This document shows positions 18,759 through 27,823 of a stretch of DNA of 53,188 nucleotides, piece after piece. The notes beneath the pieces were generated by a model. It made no database searches. It was not told where the DNA came from and saw nothing but the letters and a program-made list of their open reading frames with translations. Numbering within the stretch: the stretch's first letter is position 1; each line of letters opens with the position of its first letter. Origin of the DNA: Candidatus Arthromitus sp. SFB-turkey (GTDB lineage: Bacteria; Bacillota; Clostridia; Clostridiales; Clostridiaceae); the NCBI RefSeq assembly GCF_001655775.1, contig NZ_LXFF01000004.1:15326-68513 (forward strand), in the 5' to 3' direction. The position numbers were made by a program, and so were the translations under genes.

Positions 18759-20144
18759 TTATGACTTTATAAACATATCACATAAATTCCCAACATTACC
18801 AGCACCTATTGTTAAAAACAAATCTCCATCTTTTATTTTTCCTCTAGCATACGATAAAGCATCATCAAAATCTTTCGCATTATAACATTTTTGTCCATAA
18901 GACCTTATTTTATCCCCAAGTTCCTTTGAATTAATATTTCCCGGATCTTTTTCTCTTGCTGCATAAATATCTAAAAGTATAAGTTCATCTACACCATCAA
19001 AACACTTGGAAAATTCATCAAACAAAGCAAGAGTTCTACTATAAGTATGAGGTTGGAAGAAACAAAAAATATCATTTTTAGTAATAGATTTTGCTGTACT
19101 AATCGTAGCTCTTATTTCAGTAGGATGATGCGCGTAATCTTCTATAAGTGTTATATTGTCTTTCTTACCTTTTATTTCAAACCTCTTCTTTGGTAACTTA
19201 AATTCTTTTAACGCCTTCTTAGTTTTTAAAAAATCAAGATCCATCATAAAAGTAAAAGCTATAGTTGAAAGAGAATTTAAAATATTGTGATCTCCAAGTG
19301 CACTTATCTCTACATCTTCATAATACTTGTCTTTGTAAGAAACATCAAAAACTGTTTTATCTAGTTCTTTTCTTATATTTACAGCTTTAACATCTCCATT
19401 ATTTATGCCATAAGAAATTATTTTACACTTAGCATATTTCAAAATATCTTTAATATTTTCATCATCTCCACACACAATTAAACAACCATCATCAGATATA
19501 TTTTCAATATATTTTTTAAATGTACTTTTTATATGATCTAAATCTCTATAATAATCCAAATGATCCTTATCTATATTAAGTATAACTCCAATATCTGTAG
19601 AAAAATTTAAGAAAGATTCCTTATATTCACAAGCTTCCATTAACAAATATTCACTCTTGCCAATTTTAAAATTACCATCAATAATAGATAACTCTCCACC
19701 TAATAAAATTGTAGGATCTAGTTCATTATGAATCATAACATAACTAAACATAGATGTAGTTGTAGTCTTACCGTGTGTTCCTGAGATAGTTACACACTTA
19801 TTATATCTTTTAGTTAACATTCCCAAAAATTCTGCCCTATTTATCATAGGTATATTTTTCTTTGCACCTTGTTTAATCTCTTCATTATCAGATCTAATAG
19901 CTGCCGTATATACAATAAGTCCTACATCATCACTTATATTTTCACTATTATGACCTATATTTATTTTACATCCAGCATTTCTAAGTTTTAATATTAAATC
20001 ATTCTCCTGCATATCACTTCCAGAAACTTTAAAACCCTTATCTAAAAGTATTGATGCAATACCACTCATACTAATTCCACCAATACCTATCAAATATATA
20101 CTTTGATTTTTTTCAATAATTTTATCTATAAAATGATCTTGCAA
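18759..20144 (-). CDS. murC: UDP-N-acetylmuramate--L-alanine ligase
   Basis: A 461-aa Mur ligase adding L-Ala to UDP-MurNAc in the cytoplasm. Motifs: IYLIGIGGISMSGIA (Rossmann N-domain), ATP loop SGTHGKTTTTSM, EACEYKESFL, and the C-domain EDYAHHPTEI. I prefer the TTG at 20144 as start: AGGGG lies 8 bases before it, whereas the GTG at 20153 overlaps that site. murC is transcribed away from spoVG; the region 20145-20324 serves both. Length matches the family. Confidence 0.95.
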   Translation of the reverse strand: MQDHFIDKIIEKNQSIYLIGIGGISMSGIASILLDKGFKVSGSDMQENDLILKLRNAGCKINIGHNSENISDDVGLIVYTAAIRSDNEEIKQGAKKNIPMINRAEFLGMLTKRYNKCVTISGTHGKTTTTSMFSYVMIHNELDPTILLGGELSIIDGNFKIGKSEYLLMEACEYKESFLNFSTDIGVILNIDKDHLDYYRDLDHIKSTFKKYIENISDDGCLIVCGDDENIKDILKYAKCKIISYGINNGDVKAVNIRKELDKTVFDVSYKDKYYEDVEISALGDHNILNSLSTIAFTFMMDLDFLKTKKALKEFKLPKKRFEIKGKKDNITLIEDYAHHPTEIRATISTAKSITKNDIFCFFQPHTYSRTLALFDEFSKCFDGVDELILLDIYAAREKDPGNINSKELGDKIRSYGQKCYNAKDFDDALSYARGKIKDGDLFLTIGAGNVGNLCDMFIKS

Positions 20145-20324
20145 AAAAAACACCCCTTAATTATATAGGACTTTTTATAATTATATACATTTTTTACTAA
20201 AAAAAATACATATTTATTAAAGAATAATATATTTTTTTAAAATTTATTGTTATGTGAATATATTTTTTATTTTTTTGCATAGAATACACCTTATATTATT
20301 GAAAAACTTATAGAGGTGAATTGA

Positions 20325-20597
20325 ATGCAAGTTACAGATGTTAAAATCAGAAAAATCACTAATGAAGGAAAAATGAAAGCTATCGTGTCAATAACTTTAG
20401 ATAATGAATTTGTTGTACACGATATTAAAGTTATAGAAGGAGAAAACGGTTTGTTCATTGCTATGCCTAGTAGAAAAACTCCAAATGGAGAATTTAAAGA
20501 TATAGCTCACCCAATCTCTACGGATGTTAGACAAAAATTTCAAACTGAAATTTTAAAACACTACAATATAGCCTTAAGTGAAAAAGAACAATTATAA
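20325..20597 (+). CDS. spoVG: Septation / sporulation regulator SpoVG
   Basis: A 90-aa SpoVG of normal length: [11 protein letters not shown] at the start, [21 protein letters not shown] in the middle. SpoVG is a nucleic-acid-binding regulator affecting asymmetric septation and cortex in spore formers and many regulons elsewhere. GAGGTGA precedes the ATG. It is a single-gene unit, with the divergent murC upstream and a shared terminator downstream. In Bacillus it lies before glmU on the same strand; here it has been inverted or moved. A SigH promoter would be expected, but I could not match one convincingly. Confidence 0.97.
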   Translation: MQVTDVKIRKITNEGKMKAIVSITLDNEFVVHDIKVIEGENGLFIAMPSRKTPNGEFKDIAHPISTDVRQKFQTEILKHYNIALSEKEQL

Positions 20598-20632
20598 AAA
20601 AGGAGCAATTAATTTGCTCCTTTTATTTTTTT
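20597..20632. terminator. Shared bidirectional terminator between spoVG and pepA
   Basis: A perfect 11-bp stem (AAAAGGAGCAA at 20597-20607 with TTGCTCCTTTT at 20614-20624) flanked by a T-run on the plus side and a shorter one on the minus side. It serves two convergent genes and overlaps the last codons of pepA. Confidence 0.85.
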
Positions 20633-22080
20633 TCATTATTTTTACAAAATTCATATAAAAACTCTATTCCTGCTCCTGTAGAACCTTTTTTAGGAAATAT
20701 TTTGCTTGGAAAATCATTCCAAGATACATAAGCAATATCAATATGTGCCCAAGGTTTATTTTCTATAAATTCACCTATAAAAAGTCCAGCAGTTATTGTT
20801 CCACCATATCTTCCTCCAAGATTTTTCAAATCTGCTATATCTGATTTTAACAATTCTTTATATTCCTCATCAGCTGGAAGCCTCCAAATACTATCTACAG
20901 TATTTTTTGAACTATAATTTAATTTTTTAAATAACTCTTCATTATTATCAATTATTGCTGCATATTTAGTACCAAGTGCAATACCACACGCCCCTGTTAA
21001 AGTAGCAATATCTATTATTATATCTGTGTTTAACTTATTTGCAGCATAATAAACACCATCAGCAAGAACAAGTCTTCCTTCTGCATCTGTTGATATTACC
21101 TCAATAGTTTTTCCAGATAAAGATCCTATAACATCTCCAGGTTTAAACCCATCACCACTTACCATATTTTCACAAGTAGGTATTATCCCATATACATTTA
21201 TTTTTAAATTTTGTTTTGATATAAGAGTCATAAGAGATAATACTGAGGCAGCTCCTGCCATATCACACTTCATAGTAACCATTCCATCAGAACTTTTTAT
21301 AGAATATCCTCCAGAATCATATGTTAAACCCTTACCAACAAAGGAAATAGATTTATTAGTTGTATCATCACCAAAATATTTCATAACTATAAATCTCGGT
21401 TTATTAGAAGATGCTTTTCCAACTTCATAAAGTGCCTTTAAACCATTTTCTTTTATCCATTTTTCATCATAAACACTTATATCAACATTTAAATTTTCAA
21501 TAGCTTCTAAACACCTTTTAGAAAATTCTTCAGGAGTTAAAATATTAGAAGGTTCATTTACTAAATTTCTTGTTAAATTTATAGCATCTCTTATGTTCAA
21601 ACTTTCTTTTAAATGTTCTTCACTTAAAATGATATTTTCTCCATAAAACTCTACATTTACACAACACTCTTCCTTACGTTTTGTAAAATATTTTGAAAAA
21701 CTATAACCACAACCACTAATAGCTAAAACAAATGCTTTTATTAAATCACGAGAACTTAAATTTTCACTTTCAAACAAATTAACTAAAATATTTAAAGGTT
21801 TATCAAATTTAAAATTTTTAAAACATGAAACAATAGACTTATACATGTTTTCATAATTTAAATCCTTCTTTTTTCCAAGTCCTAAAAAAACCCTATTTAA
21901 GATTTCATCTTCTTCATCTTTCATAAAACTATAACTTGTACAACTTTTACAAGAAAATATTTTTTTATCACGTAGTTTATCTAAAATATGAGAATATTTT
22001 TGAACTTTTTCATCTGAAAAACATGGAATAACTACAATATCATAGTTTTTATCCACACTATTAGTTATATTAAATTTCAT
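20623..22080 (-). CDS. pepA: Leucyl aminopeptidase (M17, cytosol aminopeptidase)
   Basis: A 485-aa M17 metallopeptidase that removes N-terminal residues from peptides. A divergent N-domain (1-165) is followed by the catalytic domain with GKGLTYDSGGYSIK, MKCDMAGAA, and the signature STDAEGRLVLADG (metal-binding Asp and Glu, catalytic Arg). Two zinc or manganese ions are expected. GGAGGG precedes the ATG. It is divergently transcribed from the hydrolase-like gene at 22149 across a 68-base gap. For a peptide-scavenging organism this is a likely central enzyme (inference). Confidence 0.95.
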   Translation of the reverse strand: MKFNITNSVDKNYDIVVIPCFSDEKVQKYSHILDKLRDKKIFSCKSCTSYSFMKDEEDEILNRVFLGLGKKKDLNYENMYKSIVSCFKNFKFDKPLNILVNLFESENLSSRDLIKAFVLAISGCGYSFSKYFTKRKEECCVNVEFYGENIILSEEHLKESLNIRDAINLTRNLVNEPSNILTPEEFSKRCLEAIENLNVDISVYDEKWIKENGLKALYEVGKASSNKPRFIVMKYFGDDTTNKSISFVGKGLTYDSGGYSIKSSDGMVTMKCDMAGAASVLSLMTLISKQNLKINVYGIIPTCENMVSGDGFKPGDVIGSLSGKTIEVISTDAEGRLVLADGVYYAANKLNTDIIIDIATLTGACGIALGTKYAAIIDNNEELFKKLNYSSKNTVDSIWRLPADEEYKELLKSDIADLKNLGGRYGGTITAGLFIGEFIENKPWAHIDIAYVSWNDFPSKIFPKKGSTGAGIEFLYEFCKNNEKK

Positions 22081-22148
22081 TTAATAATCCCTCCAAGCAA
22101 ATGAATATTAATTTATTTATTACTTAAAATAACAATGGTGATTCAATT

Positions 22149-23027
22149 ATGATAAATAAAAAAAAGACAATTATATACTTAATAATTTTATTGTTTTTTA
22201 TGCAATTTATTATTAACTATGGTTTATTTTTTTACAACAAAAAATATAAAATAAATTTTAATATTGAAAATTTTATAGAAAAAACATTTTCTCTTGAAAA
22301 CAATATTATTACATATTATGAAAGAGATGTTTTAAACAATGATTCCTCACTTAAAAATATTGTTGTTATACACAGTCCATTTGAATCATCCTTTAACTCA
22401 AATTATATGTTATCAAATATTTTTAATATATTTAATGATTCAACAAATAATTTTAAAATAATACTAATAGATCTTCCAGCTCATGGAAAATCTTTCAAAC
22501 AAAATAATTACGATTATTCCTTTAGAAATATCTCCTCATGTATATTGAAACTTTTAGAAAATTTAAATATAAATGATATTTATTTAATATGTGATAAATT
22601 ATCTTCAAATATAGGTTTAAATATGATTTCTCTAAATGATAAAATTTTTTCAAATACAATATTAATAGACCCTGTATTTAATTACAATTGTTATTTAGAA
22701 AATATAAAACTTAGTATGAAAAACAAATTTTTAACCTTAAGCTCCTTTATATTTTTAAATTTAAAAAATAGTGAACTTTATTTAAACAATTATGTAATTT
22801 CATATTTCAATAATAAAAATTCATCAAATAAACACGTTAAAAAAATGATAAGTGAAAGCACACCTATATCAATAAAAGAAGTTTCATCAAAAAATATAAA
22901 TGTTTTTGCTCTTGTTACAAATAAAAAATATTTCAAATCTTCATATTTAAAAAATTTATCAAACAATTTCTCAGTTATATTTTTTCTTCCACACAAAAAT
23001 TTAGTAGAACAAATAATTAAAAAATAG
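22149..23027 (+). CDS. Membrane-anchored alpha/beta-hydrolase-fold protein, nucleophile lost
   Basis: A 292-aa protein with an N-terminal transmembrane segment (about residues 8-28) and an extracytoplasmic alpha/beta-hydrolase-like domain: NIVVIHSPFESSF, the LIDLPAHGKSF strand-loop, and a strand where the nucleophile elbow should lie. The elbow (normally G-x-S-x-G) reads CDKLSSN, so the usual Ser position holds Lys. A late His is present in FLPHKNLVEQ. It is probably not a classical esterase; a neighbouring Ser might substitute, but that is a guess. Very rich in Asn/Ile/Lys/Phe, typical of a fast-evolving AT-rich gene. It converges on the gene at 23052 and shares its terminator. Confidence 0.6.
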   Translation: MINKKKTIIYLIILLFFMQFIINYGLFFYNKKYKINFNIENFIEKTFSLENNIITYYERDVLNNDSSLKNIVVIHSPFESSFNSNYMLSNIFNIFNDSTNNFKIILIDLPAHGKSFKQNNYDYSFRNISSCILKLLENLNINDIYLICDKLSSNIGLNMISLNDKIFSNTILIDPVFNYNCYLENIKLSMKNKFLTLSSFIFLNLKNSELYLNNYVISYFNNKNSSNKHVKKMISESTPISIKEVSSKNINVFALVTNKKYFKSSYLKNLSNNFSVIFFLPHKNLVEQIIKK

Positions 23028-23049
23028 GTTAATAAACATAACCTATTTT
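23021..23049. terminator. Shared bidirectional terminator
   Basis: A perfect stem AAAATAGGTTA/TAACCTATTTT (23021-23031 with 23039-23049) lies between the convergent genes at 22149 and 23052 and overlaps the stop of the former. Confidence 0.75.
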
Positions 23050-23051
23050 AA

Positions 23052-24374
23052 TTATTTCACCTTAAATTCTTTATAATCATATTCCATTATGTGATATCCT
23101 TTTGATTTTTCATAATCATAAACATATTTATTGAAACCTGTTTTCCCATCATAAGGAAATAATGATTCCATTCCTTCATTTACCTCAACACCATAAACAA
23201 GATTTGAAATATTTTTATCTTCATCATAATTTAATCCAACTATGAAATATCCCTTATCTTTAAAATATGGATACATAAAAATCATAGGATAATATATAAT
23301 GGCATACTTTATATTATCATATTTTTCCATATTCTTCATTTGAGAAAAATTATCTATATAAACTTTAAAAAATACATACCCCTCATAATTTAAAGAATGC
23401 ATTTCATCATATTCATTTAATATATTTAAGAAAAATCTATAATCATAATCCCCATTAATCTCTCTATTTTTTTTGCACATATTAGGCAATATTGATTTTA
23501 TCATTTTTTCAATTTTACCATCATCTTTTATCAAAAGCTTTTTAAGTGCCTCTATATGATGTTTTGCTTGTTCATATCCTTCCTTAGACATATCTATAAT
23601 TTTTTTTACATTCTCCTCATGTTTATTATAAATATTTTTTACAAAATTTCTTGACTCACTATGTGAATTATCTATATCCAAAAGATCCAATTGATCATAC
23701 ATACTCATTAAAAATATCCCACTACTTCTAAACTCCATCTCATCTAAATTTTCATCCTCTTCACAACAAAATTCTTCATTTAAATATGTTTTATCTTCTA
23801 CATCTTTATTTTTAACACTAACATCATCTTTTTCTTTAACATCTTTATCAATATTTTCTGAATCTTCCTGTACATCATGAGCCTCATCATAAGAAGTTTC
23901 ATTTTTTTTAACATAGACTTCTTTCTTTCTTTCAAATGAATAATTATCTTTTCTAAATGGCCTATTTCTAATTCCTCTAAACTGAGAAACTTTCCAATTA
24001 AAAACCCTTTTCTTAGGTAAAAAACCACTTAAAGGAAATTTTAATTCACCTTTTAAATCCTTAACACAAATGGTACTTCCACAAACACCATCTAACATAG
24101 ATTCATCAAAATCATAGGAAATATCTATTTTACCATTAGAATCTGCTTTAACCTCCCCAATAGAAATTACATCAATTTTGTTAGAATCATTTTTAACAAT
24201 AAGATTTAAACTATAAGTATTTTCATTGTTAACGTTTTGAATGTAATAAAAAATTTTAAACTTAAAATCTTTACTTTCTATCTTTGTATATCCGGAGGGC
24301 TTCTTATTATTAAAAGAAAATCCTTTATCATCTTCTTGAAGTATTATAAATTTTTTATTATCAGAAACACTCAT
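23052..24374 (-). CDS. Clostridial protein of unknown function with acidic linker
   Basis: A 440-aa soluble protein without signal peptide or membrane segment. Residues 1-130 look like a beta-sandwich module (repeated short strands, a VKADSNGKIDISYDFD stretch, a GSTICVKDL strand). Residues about 150-215 form a strongly acidic, Asp/Glu/Lys-rich, probably disordered linker. A helical region follows (about 225-310). The C-terminal part (about 315-440) is a compact domain with GYFIVGLNYDED, VYGVEVNEGMESLFPYDGKT and a terminal GYHIMEYDY strand. I know similar uncharacterised clostridial proteins of this general layout but no function. It takes the place of yabG after rsmA, so a spore role is possible (inference only). 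GGAGA precedes the ATG. Confidence 0.6.
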   Translation of the reverse strand: MSVSDNKKFIILQEDDKGFSFNNKKPSGYTKIESKDFKFKIFYYIQNVNNENTYSLNLIVKNDSNKIDVISIGEVKADSNGKIDISYDFDESMLDGVCGSTICVKDLKGELKFPLSGFLPKKRVFNWKVSQFRGIRNRPFRKDNYSFERKKEVYVKKNETSYDEAHDVQEDSENIDKDVKEKDDVSVKNKDVEDKTYLNEEFCCEEDENLDEMEFRSSGIFLMSMYDQLDLLDIDNSHSESRNFVKNIYNKHEENVKKIIDMSKEGYEQAKHHIEALKKLLIKDDGKIEKMIKSILPNMCKKNREINGDYDYRFFLNILNEYDEMHSLNYEGYVFFKVYIDNFSQMKNMEKYDNIKYAIIYYPMIFMYPYFKDKGYFIVGLNYDEDKNISNLVYGVEVNEGMESLFPYDGKTGFNKYVYDYEKSKGYHIMEYDYKEFKVK

Positions 24375-24433
24375 TTAAATCTCCAAAATATTTTTAAATT
24401 TAATTGTATATTATGCAACACTAATTTAAAATT

Positions 24434-24474
24434 TACTAAAATAAAAGCAAACCAAAATTAATTTGGTTTGCTTA
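24434..24474 (-). terminator. Intrinsic terminator after rsmA
   Basis: A perfect 12-bp stem AAGCAAACCAAA/TTTGGTTTGCTT (24445-24456 with 24462-24473) overlaps the rsmA stop and is followed by TTTTATTTT on the minus strand. Confidence 0.85.
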
Positions 24475-25291
24475 ATTCAACAAATATTTTTTGAAAATCA
24501 AAAACATCTAAATTTTCTGCTCTATTATTAAAATCAATTTGTAATTTATAAGATATATTTTGAAGCTGCTGTTTATTTTTATTAAATTGTGTTAAAACAT
24601 TAAATAAATTTTTTCTCCTCATACTAAAACATCTTTTTACAAAATTTAAAAACTCATTTTCAATATTATTATCATTAAAAAATCTATTTTTAAAAATTTC
24701 AAATTTTATAAAAACAGAGTCAACTTTAGGTTTGGGAATAAAATTATTCGAAGAAATTTTTTTAATCAATAAAGCTTTAGAATAATAATTAACAAAAACC
24801 GTAAGAGATCCATATTCTTTTGTAGATGGAGTTGCTAAAATTCTTTCTCCAACCTCTTTTTGAACCATAACTGCTATAAAATCTATATTTAAATTACTTT
24901 TAAAAAGTTTCTCAAGTATAGGAGTTGTTATATAATAAGGTATATTTGCTATAACCTTTATAGAATTTTTAAATTCTTCAATTTTATGTAAGTCCATTTT
25001 CAAAAAGTCTTCATTTATAAGCAAAAAATTTTTCTTATCTTTAAATTCTTCATTTAAAATAAAAACAGCATTAGAATCAATTTCAACAGATATAACTTTT
25101 TTTGCTCTACACAAAAGTTTTTCCGTTAAAACTCCAAACCCTGGCCCTATTTCAAGAACAATATCATCTTTTGATATATTTAAACTTTCAATAATTTCTT
25201 CAAGTAAAAAATCATTATTAAAAAAATTTTGCCCTAAAAATGATTTAAAATAAAATCCATATTTTTTCTGAATATCTTTAATATTTATCAT
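24458..25291 (-). CDS. rsmA: 16S rRNA (A1518/A1519) dimethyltransferase
   Basis: A 277-aa KsgA/RsmA enzyme that dimethylates two adenines in the 3' terminal hairpin of 16S rRNA using SAM. Motifs: the N-terminal GQNFFNN, SAM loop LEIGPGFGVLTEKLL, the catalytic NIPYY and the C-terminal CFSMRRKNL region. It overlaps the end of rnmV by 14 bases, with AAGGAGA before the ATG. The rnmV-rsmA pair is conserved in Bacillus and Clostridium. Confidence 0.96.
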   Translation of the reverse strand: MINIKDIQKKYGFYFKSFLGQNFFNNDFLLEEIIESLNISKDDIVLEIGPGFGVLTEKLLCRAKKVISVEIDSNAVFILNEEFKDKKNFLLINEDFLKMDLHKIEEFKNSIKVIANIPYYITTPILEKLFKSNLNIDFIAVMVQKEVGERILATPSTKEYGSLTVFVNYYSKALLIKKISSNNFIPKPKVDSVFIKFEIFKNRFFNDNNIENEFLNFVKRCFSMRRKNLFNVLTQFNKNKQQLQNISYKLQIDFNNRAENLDVFDFQKIFVELSKPN

Positions 25292-25838
25292 TTAATATCT
25301 CCTTAAGTTTCTCTAAAGCACATAAAAATTGTTCTCTTGATATATTAAAATAATTAAGTCTAGCTAAAAACTTTTTTCCATTTGCATAACCTATACCTAA
25401 AATATCTCCAAGAAGCTCTCTTCTTTTTGATGACTCCTGTGTATTTACTAAGTTATTTTCAATCAAATCCCCCATATTAAATTCATTTCTTTTATATTCT
25501 ATTGCACACTTAGCATTTTTTATAGATTCAAGTATATCTTCAGGTGATGCATTTTCTACTCCTATATCACCATTTTTAAAACTCTTTTCCCTAGAAATGT
25601 AAGCATGTTTAACTCCTAAAACTTTACTTGAAATTATATTTCTTATTCTTTCTCCAGCAGAGTCAGAATCCATAAATAATATAACTCCACATCTTTCTTG
25701 TGCATTTTTTATTAATTTAATTGTTTTATTAGAAATTCCAAATCCTGAAACATATATAACCTCAGCATCAACACTTCTTTTAACAGCAATCTCATCTTTT
25801 ATTCCCTCAACTACAATTACTTCCTTTATTTTTATCAT
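25278..25838 (-). CDS. rnmV: Ribonuclease M5
   Basis: A 186-aa TOPRIM-domain nuclease that matures 5S rRNA. The TOPRIM residues are visible as VVVEGIKDEIAVKR (Glu) and LFMDSDSAGERIR (DxD). The C-terminal half (after about 110) is the M5-specific part, with GDILGIGYANGKKFLARLN. AGGAGG lies just before the ATG. It overlaps rsmA by 14 bases. Confidence 0.95.
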   Translation of the reverse strand: MIKIKEVIVVEGIKDEIAVKRSVDAEVIYVSGFGISNKTIKLIKNAQERCGVILFMDSDSAGERIRNIISSKVLGVKHAYISREKSFKNGDIGVENASPEDILESIKNAKCAIEYKRNEFNMGDLIENNLVNTQESSKRRELLGDILGIGYANGKKFLARLNYFNISREQFLCALEKLKEILNDKY

Positions 25839-25902
25839 TTATCCTCCTATAAAAATAGCCGCAATACTTGTTAAACAAATATTACAGCCAATTTATTTAA
25901 AT

Positions 25903-26970
25903 CTATTCTAAAATATATATTTTAACACCTTTTTTTCTACCCCATGTATAAGCAGCATCTCTACTTGGCATAAACACATCTATAATATTTCCTTTTATAG
26001 CTCCACCAGTATCATGAGCTATTCCAAAACCATACCCCTCAACATAAATTCTAGTATAAAGTGGTATAACCTTAGGATCCACAGCTATAGTACTCCATCC
26101 ACTTGGATTATAAACTGTAGGATTTCCCGTTGCTGTAGTATGATTTCCATTTGATCCACTATTATAAAAAGCTGTAGCCTCAACAGATTTTGTATAAGCT
26201 ATAGAATATTCTTTACCCAGAAAATTTATTTTATTACCATTTTCATAAGCACTACTTATAACTTGACGAGAACTTGCGTCCTCAACATGAACTACTTCTT
26301 TTTTCTTAGTTCCTCTCTCAACTATTTTTTGAACAGGCTGAATTTCTACATTATCATAAATAACTTTGTTATCTACTTCTATTCCATTTTCATAACGTTT
26401 TTCTCTTTTTATTACTCTTAATCCACTTTTACCTTCCTGAACTACTTTTTCATTTCCTTCATAAAGATTATCGTTATAATTAATTTTAGTTTCATAACCA
26501 ATTTCATGTTGTTCTTGCTCCAATTTTATATCCACATATTTAATGTAAATCTCCATATCTGGAACAATAAGTGTATCAATTGAAGGAGTTATTATATCTC
26601 CCTCATCAACCTCAACTCCCTGTTCTTGTAAAAAATCTCCAACAGTTCTAGAAATTGTCATAACTTCATATGGATCCATTTTACCTAGATATAAAATAAC
26701 AGGAACTGGATTTTCAAGAATAATCTTTTCTCCTCTGTCAACTTTTGAGTGTCTAGATGGAAAAACACTACTGCCATCTTGTAAGACTATATCATTCTCC
26801 TCTAATACGTCTCCAACAGTTTCTCCACTGGTACGAGTCGTTATTTCAATACCATCTACAACAATTGTAACAGGTTTATTTAAATTTACAACTAAATAAA
26901 ACAATATTACAAAAATTAAGAAACTAAAAATTGAGAATAATATAGTCTTTATCGATTTTGACTTTATCAT
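25903..26970 (-). CDS. yabE: YabE-like protein with DUF348, G5 and 3D domains
   Basis: A 355-aa exported protein: an N-terminal transmembrane/signal segment (about 8-28), two ubiquitin-like DUF348 modules (about 35-140, each with a GETVGDVLEEN-like or SRTVGDFLQEQ pattern), a G5 domain (about 145-220, IGYETKINYNDNLYEG), and a C-terminal 3D domain (about 265-355) with the three aspartates in AVDPKVIP, AHDTGGAIKG and IDVFM. 3D domains occur in Rpf/MltA-like muralytic enzymes, so a role in peptidoglycan turnover or resuscitation is likely. It sits between tatD and rnmV, as yabE does in Bacillus. Confidence 0.93.
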   Translation of the reverse strand: MIKSKSIKTILFSIFSFLIFVILFYLVVNLNKPVTIVVDGIEITTRTSGETVGDVLEENDIVLQDGSSVFPSRHSKVDRGEKIILENPVPVILYLGKMDPYEVMTISRTVGDFLQEQGVEVDEGDIITPSIDTLIVPDMEIYIKYVDIKLEQEQHEIGYETKINYNDNLYEGNEKVVQEGKSGLRVIKREKRYENGIEVDNKVIYDNVEIQPVQKIVERGTKKKEVVHVEDASSRQVISSAYENGNKINFLGKEYSIAYTKSVEATAFYNSGSNGNHTTATGNPTVYNPSGWSTIAVDPKVIPLYTRIYVEGYGFGIAHDTGGAIKGNIIDVFMPSRDAAYTWGRKKGVKIYILE

Positions 26971-27000
26971 AATCTCCCCCTGATAAAACTTTAATATACA

Positions 27001-27771
27001 TTATAAATTCAAAAATTTTAACGCATTTTTATATAACGTATCTGCAATTTTATAGAAGTCTTCATTTTTTACTTCAGAAATTTTTCTTATAATGTGCTCT
27101 ATATTGATAGATTCATTTCTCTTTCCCCTTAAAGGTACTGGGGATAAATATGGACAATCAGTTTCTGTTAAAAGGTATTCAGTTGGAATTTCTTTTACAA
27201 CTTCCATAATTTTCACAGCATTTTTAAAAGTTACTACTCCACCTATTCCAAGATAAAAACCAAGTTTTACCCATTCCTTAGCAATATCTAAGCTTCCAGA
27301 AAAACAATGAATAACTCCACGAATAGGCATAAACTCCTTAACAATACTTAAAGTATCATTATGTGCATCTCTACAATGAATAATAACAGGTTTATTTAAC
27401 TGTTTAGCAAAATCTAATTGTTCTTTAAAAATTTCCTTTTGAATACAAACATCTAGATCTTTATAAAAATAATCTAGTCCAATTTCTCCCACAGCTAAAA
27501 TTTTGTTCTCTTTATGATATTCATATAAATCATCAATATAACTCATTTTATAATAATATTTAGAATAACTTGGATGTATACCACAAGCCCCGTAAATAAA
27601 ATCATATTTATTTACAAGATTAATCGTTTCTTTACAAGAATCTATATCAACAGCACAATTTAAAATTTTTTTAACTCCAGAATCAAATTGTTTGTTAAGT
27701 ACATCCTCTCTATCTTCATTAAAACTTTCATCATCATAATGAGAATGAGTGTCAAAAATTTTAAAAAACAT
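27001..27771 (-). CDS. tatD: TatD-family metal-dependent hydrolase (DNase)
   Basis: A 256-aa TIM-barrel amidohydrolase-superfamily protein of usual length. Metal-binding motifs: DTHSHYDDE, GEIGLDYFY, IIHCRDAH, HCFSGS and TETDCPYLSP. Family members have 3'-5' exonuclease/DNase activity. AAAGGAG lies 9 bases before the ATG. It heads the minus-strand tatD-yabE-rnmV-rsmA run and has a good candidate promoter immediately upstream. Confidence 0.95.
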   Translation of the reverse strand: MFFKIFDTHSHYDDESFNEDREDVLNKQFDSGVKKILNCAVDIDSCKETINLVNKYDFIYGACGIHPSYSKYYYKMSYIDDLYEYHKENKILAVGEIGLDYFYKDLDVCIQKEIFKEQLDFAKQLNKPVIIHCRDAHNDTLSIVKEFMPIRGVIHCFSGSLDIAKEWVKLGFYLGIGGVVTFKNAVKIMEVVKEIPTEYLLTETDCPYLSPVPLRGKRNESINIEHIIRKISEVKNEDFYKIADTLYKNALKFLNL

Positions 27772-27794
27772 TTACTAACTCCTTTCAGTAATTC

Positions 27795-27823
27795 ATGATA
27801 CAAATATTACTTTTTTATGTCAA
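27795..27823 (-). promoter_or_regulatory. Candidate promoter for tatD-yabE-rnmV-rsmA
   Basis: The minus strand shows TTGACA (27823-27818), a 17-base spacer and TATCAT (27800-27795), followed by the tatD ribosome site and ATG at a sensible distance. The -35 box is one half of a TGTCAA-C-TTGACA palindrome at 27818-27830. Confidence 0.65.

Noticed and set aside
20221-20324. SigH-type promoter before spoVG, as in Bacillus.
   Set aside because: A GAAT is present at 20282-20285, but no AGGA-type -35 at the right spacing; not supported well enough to list.
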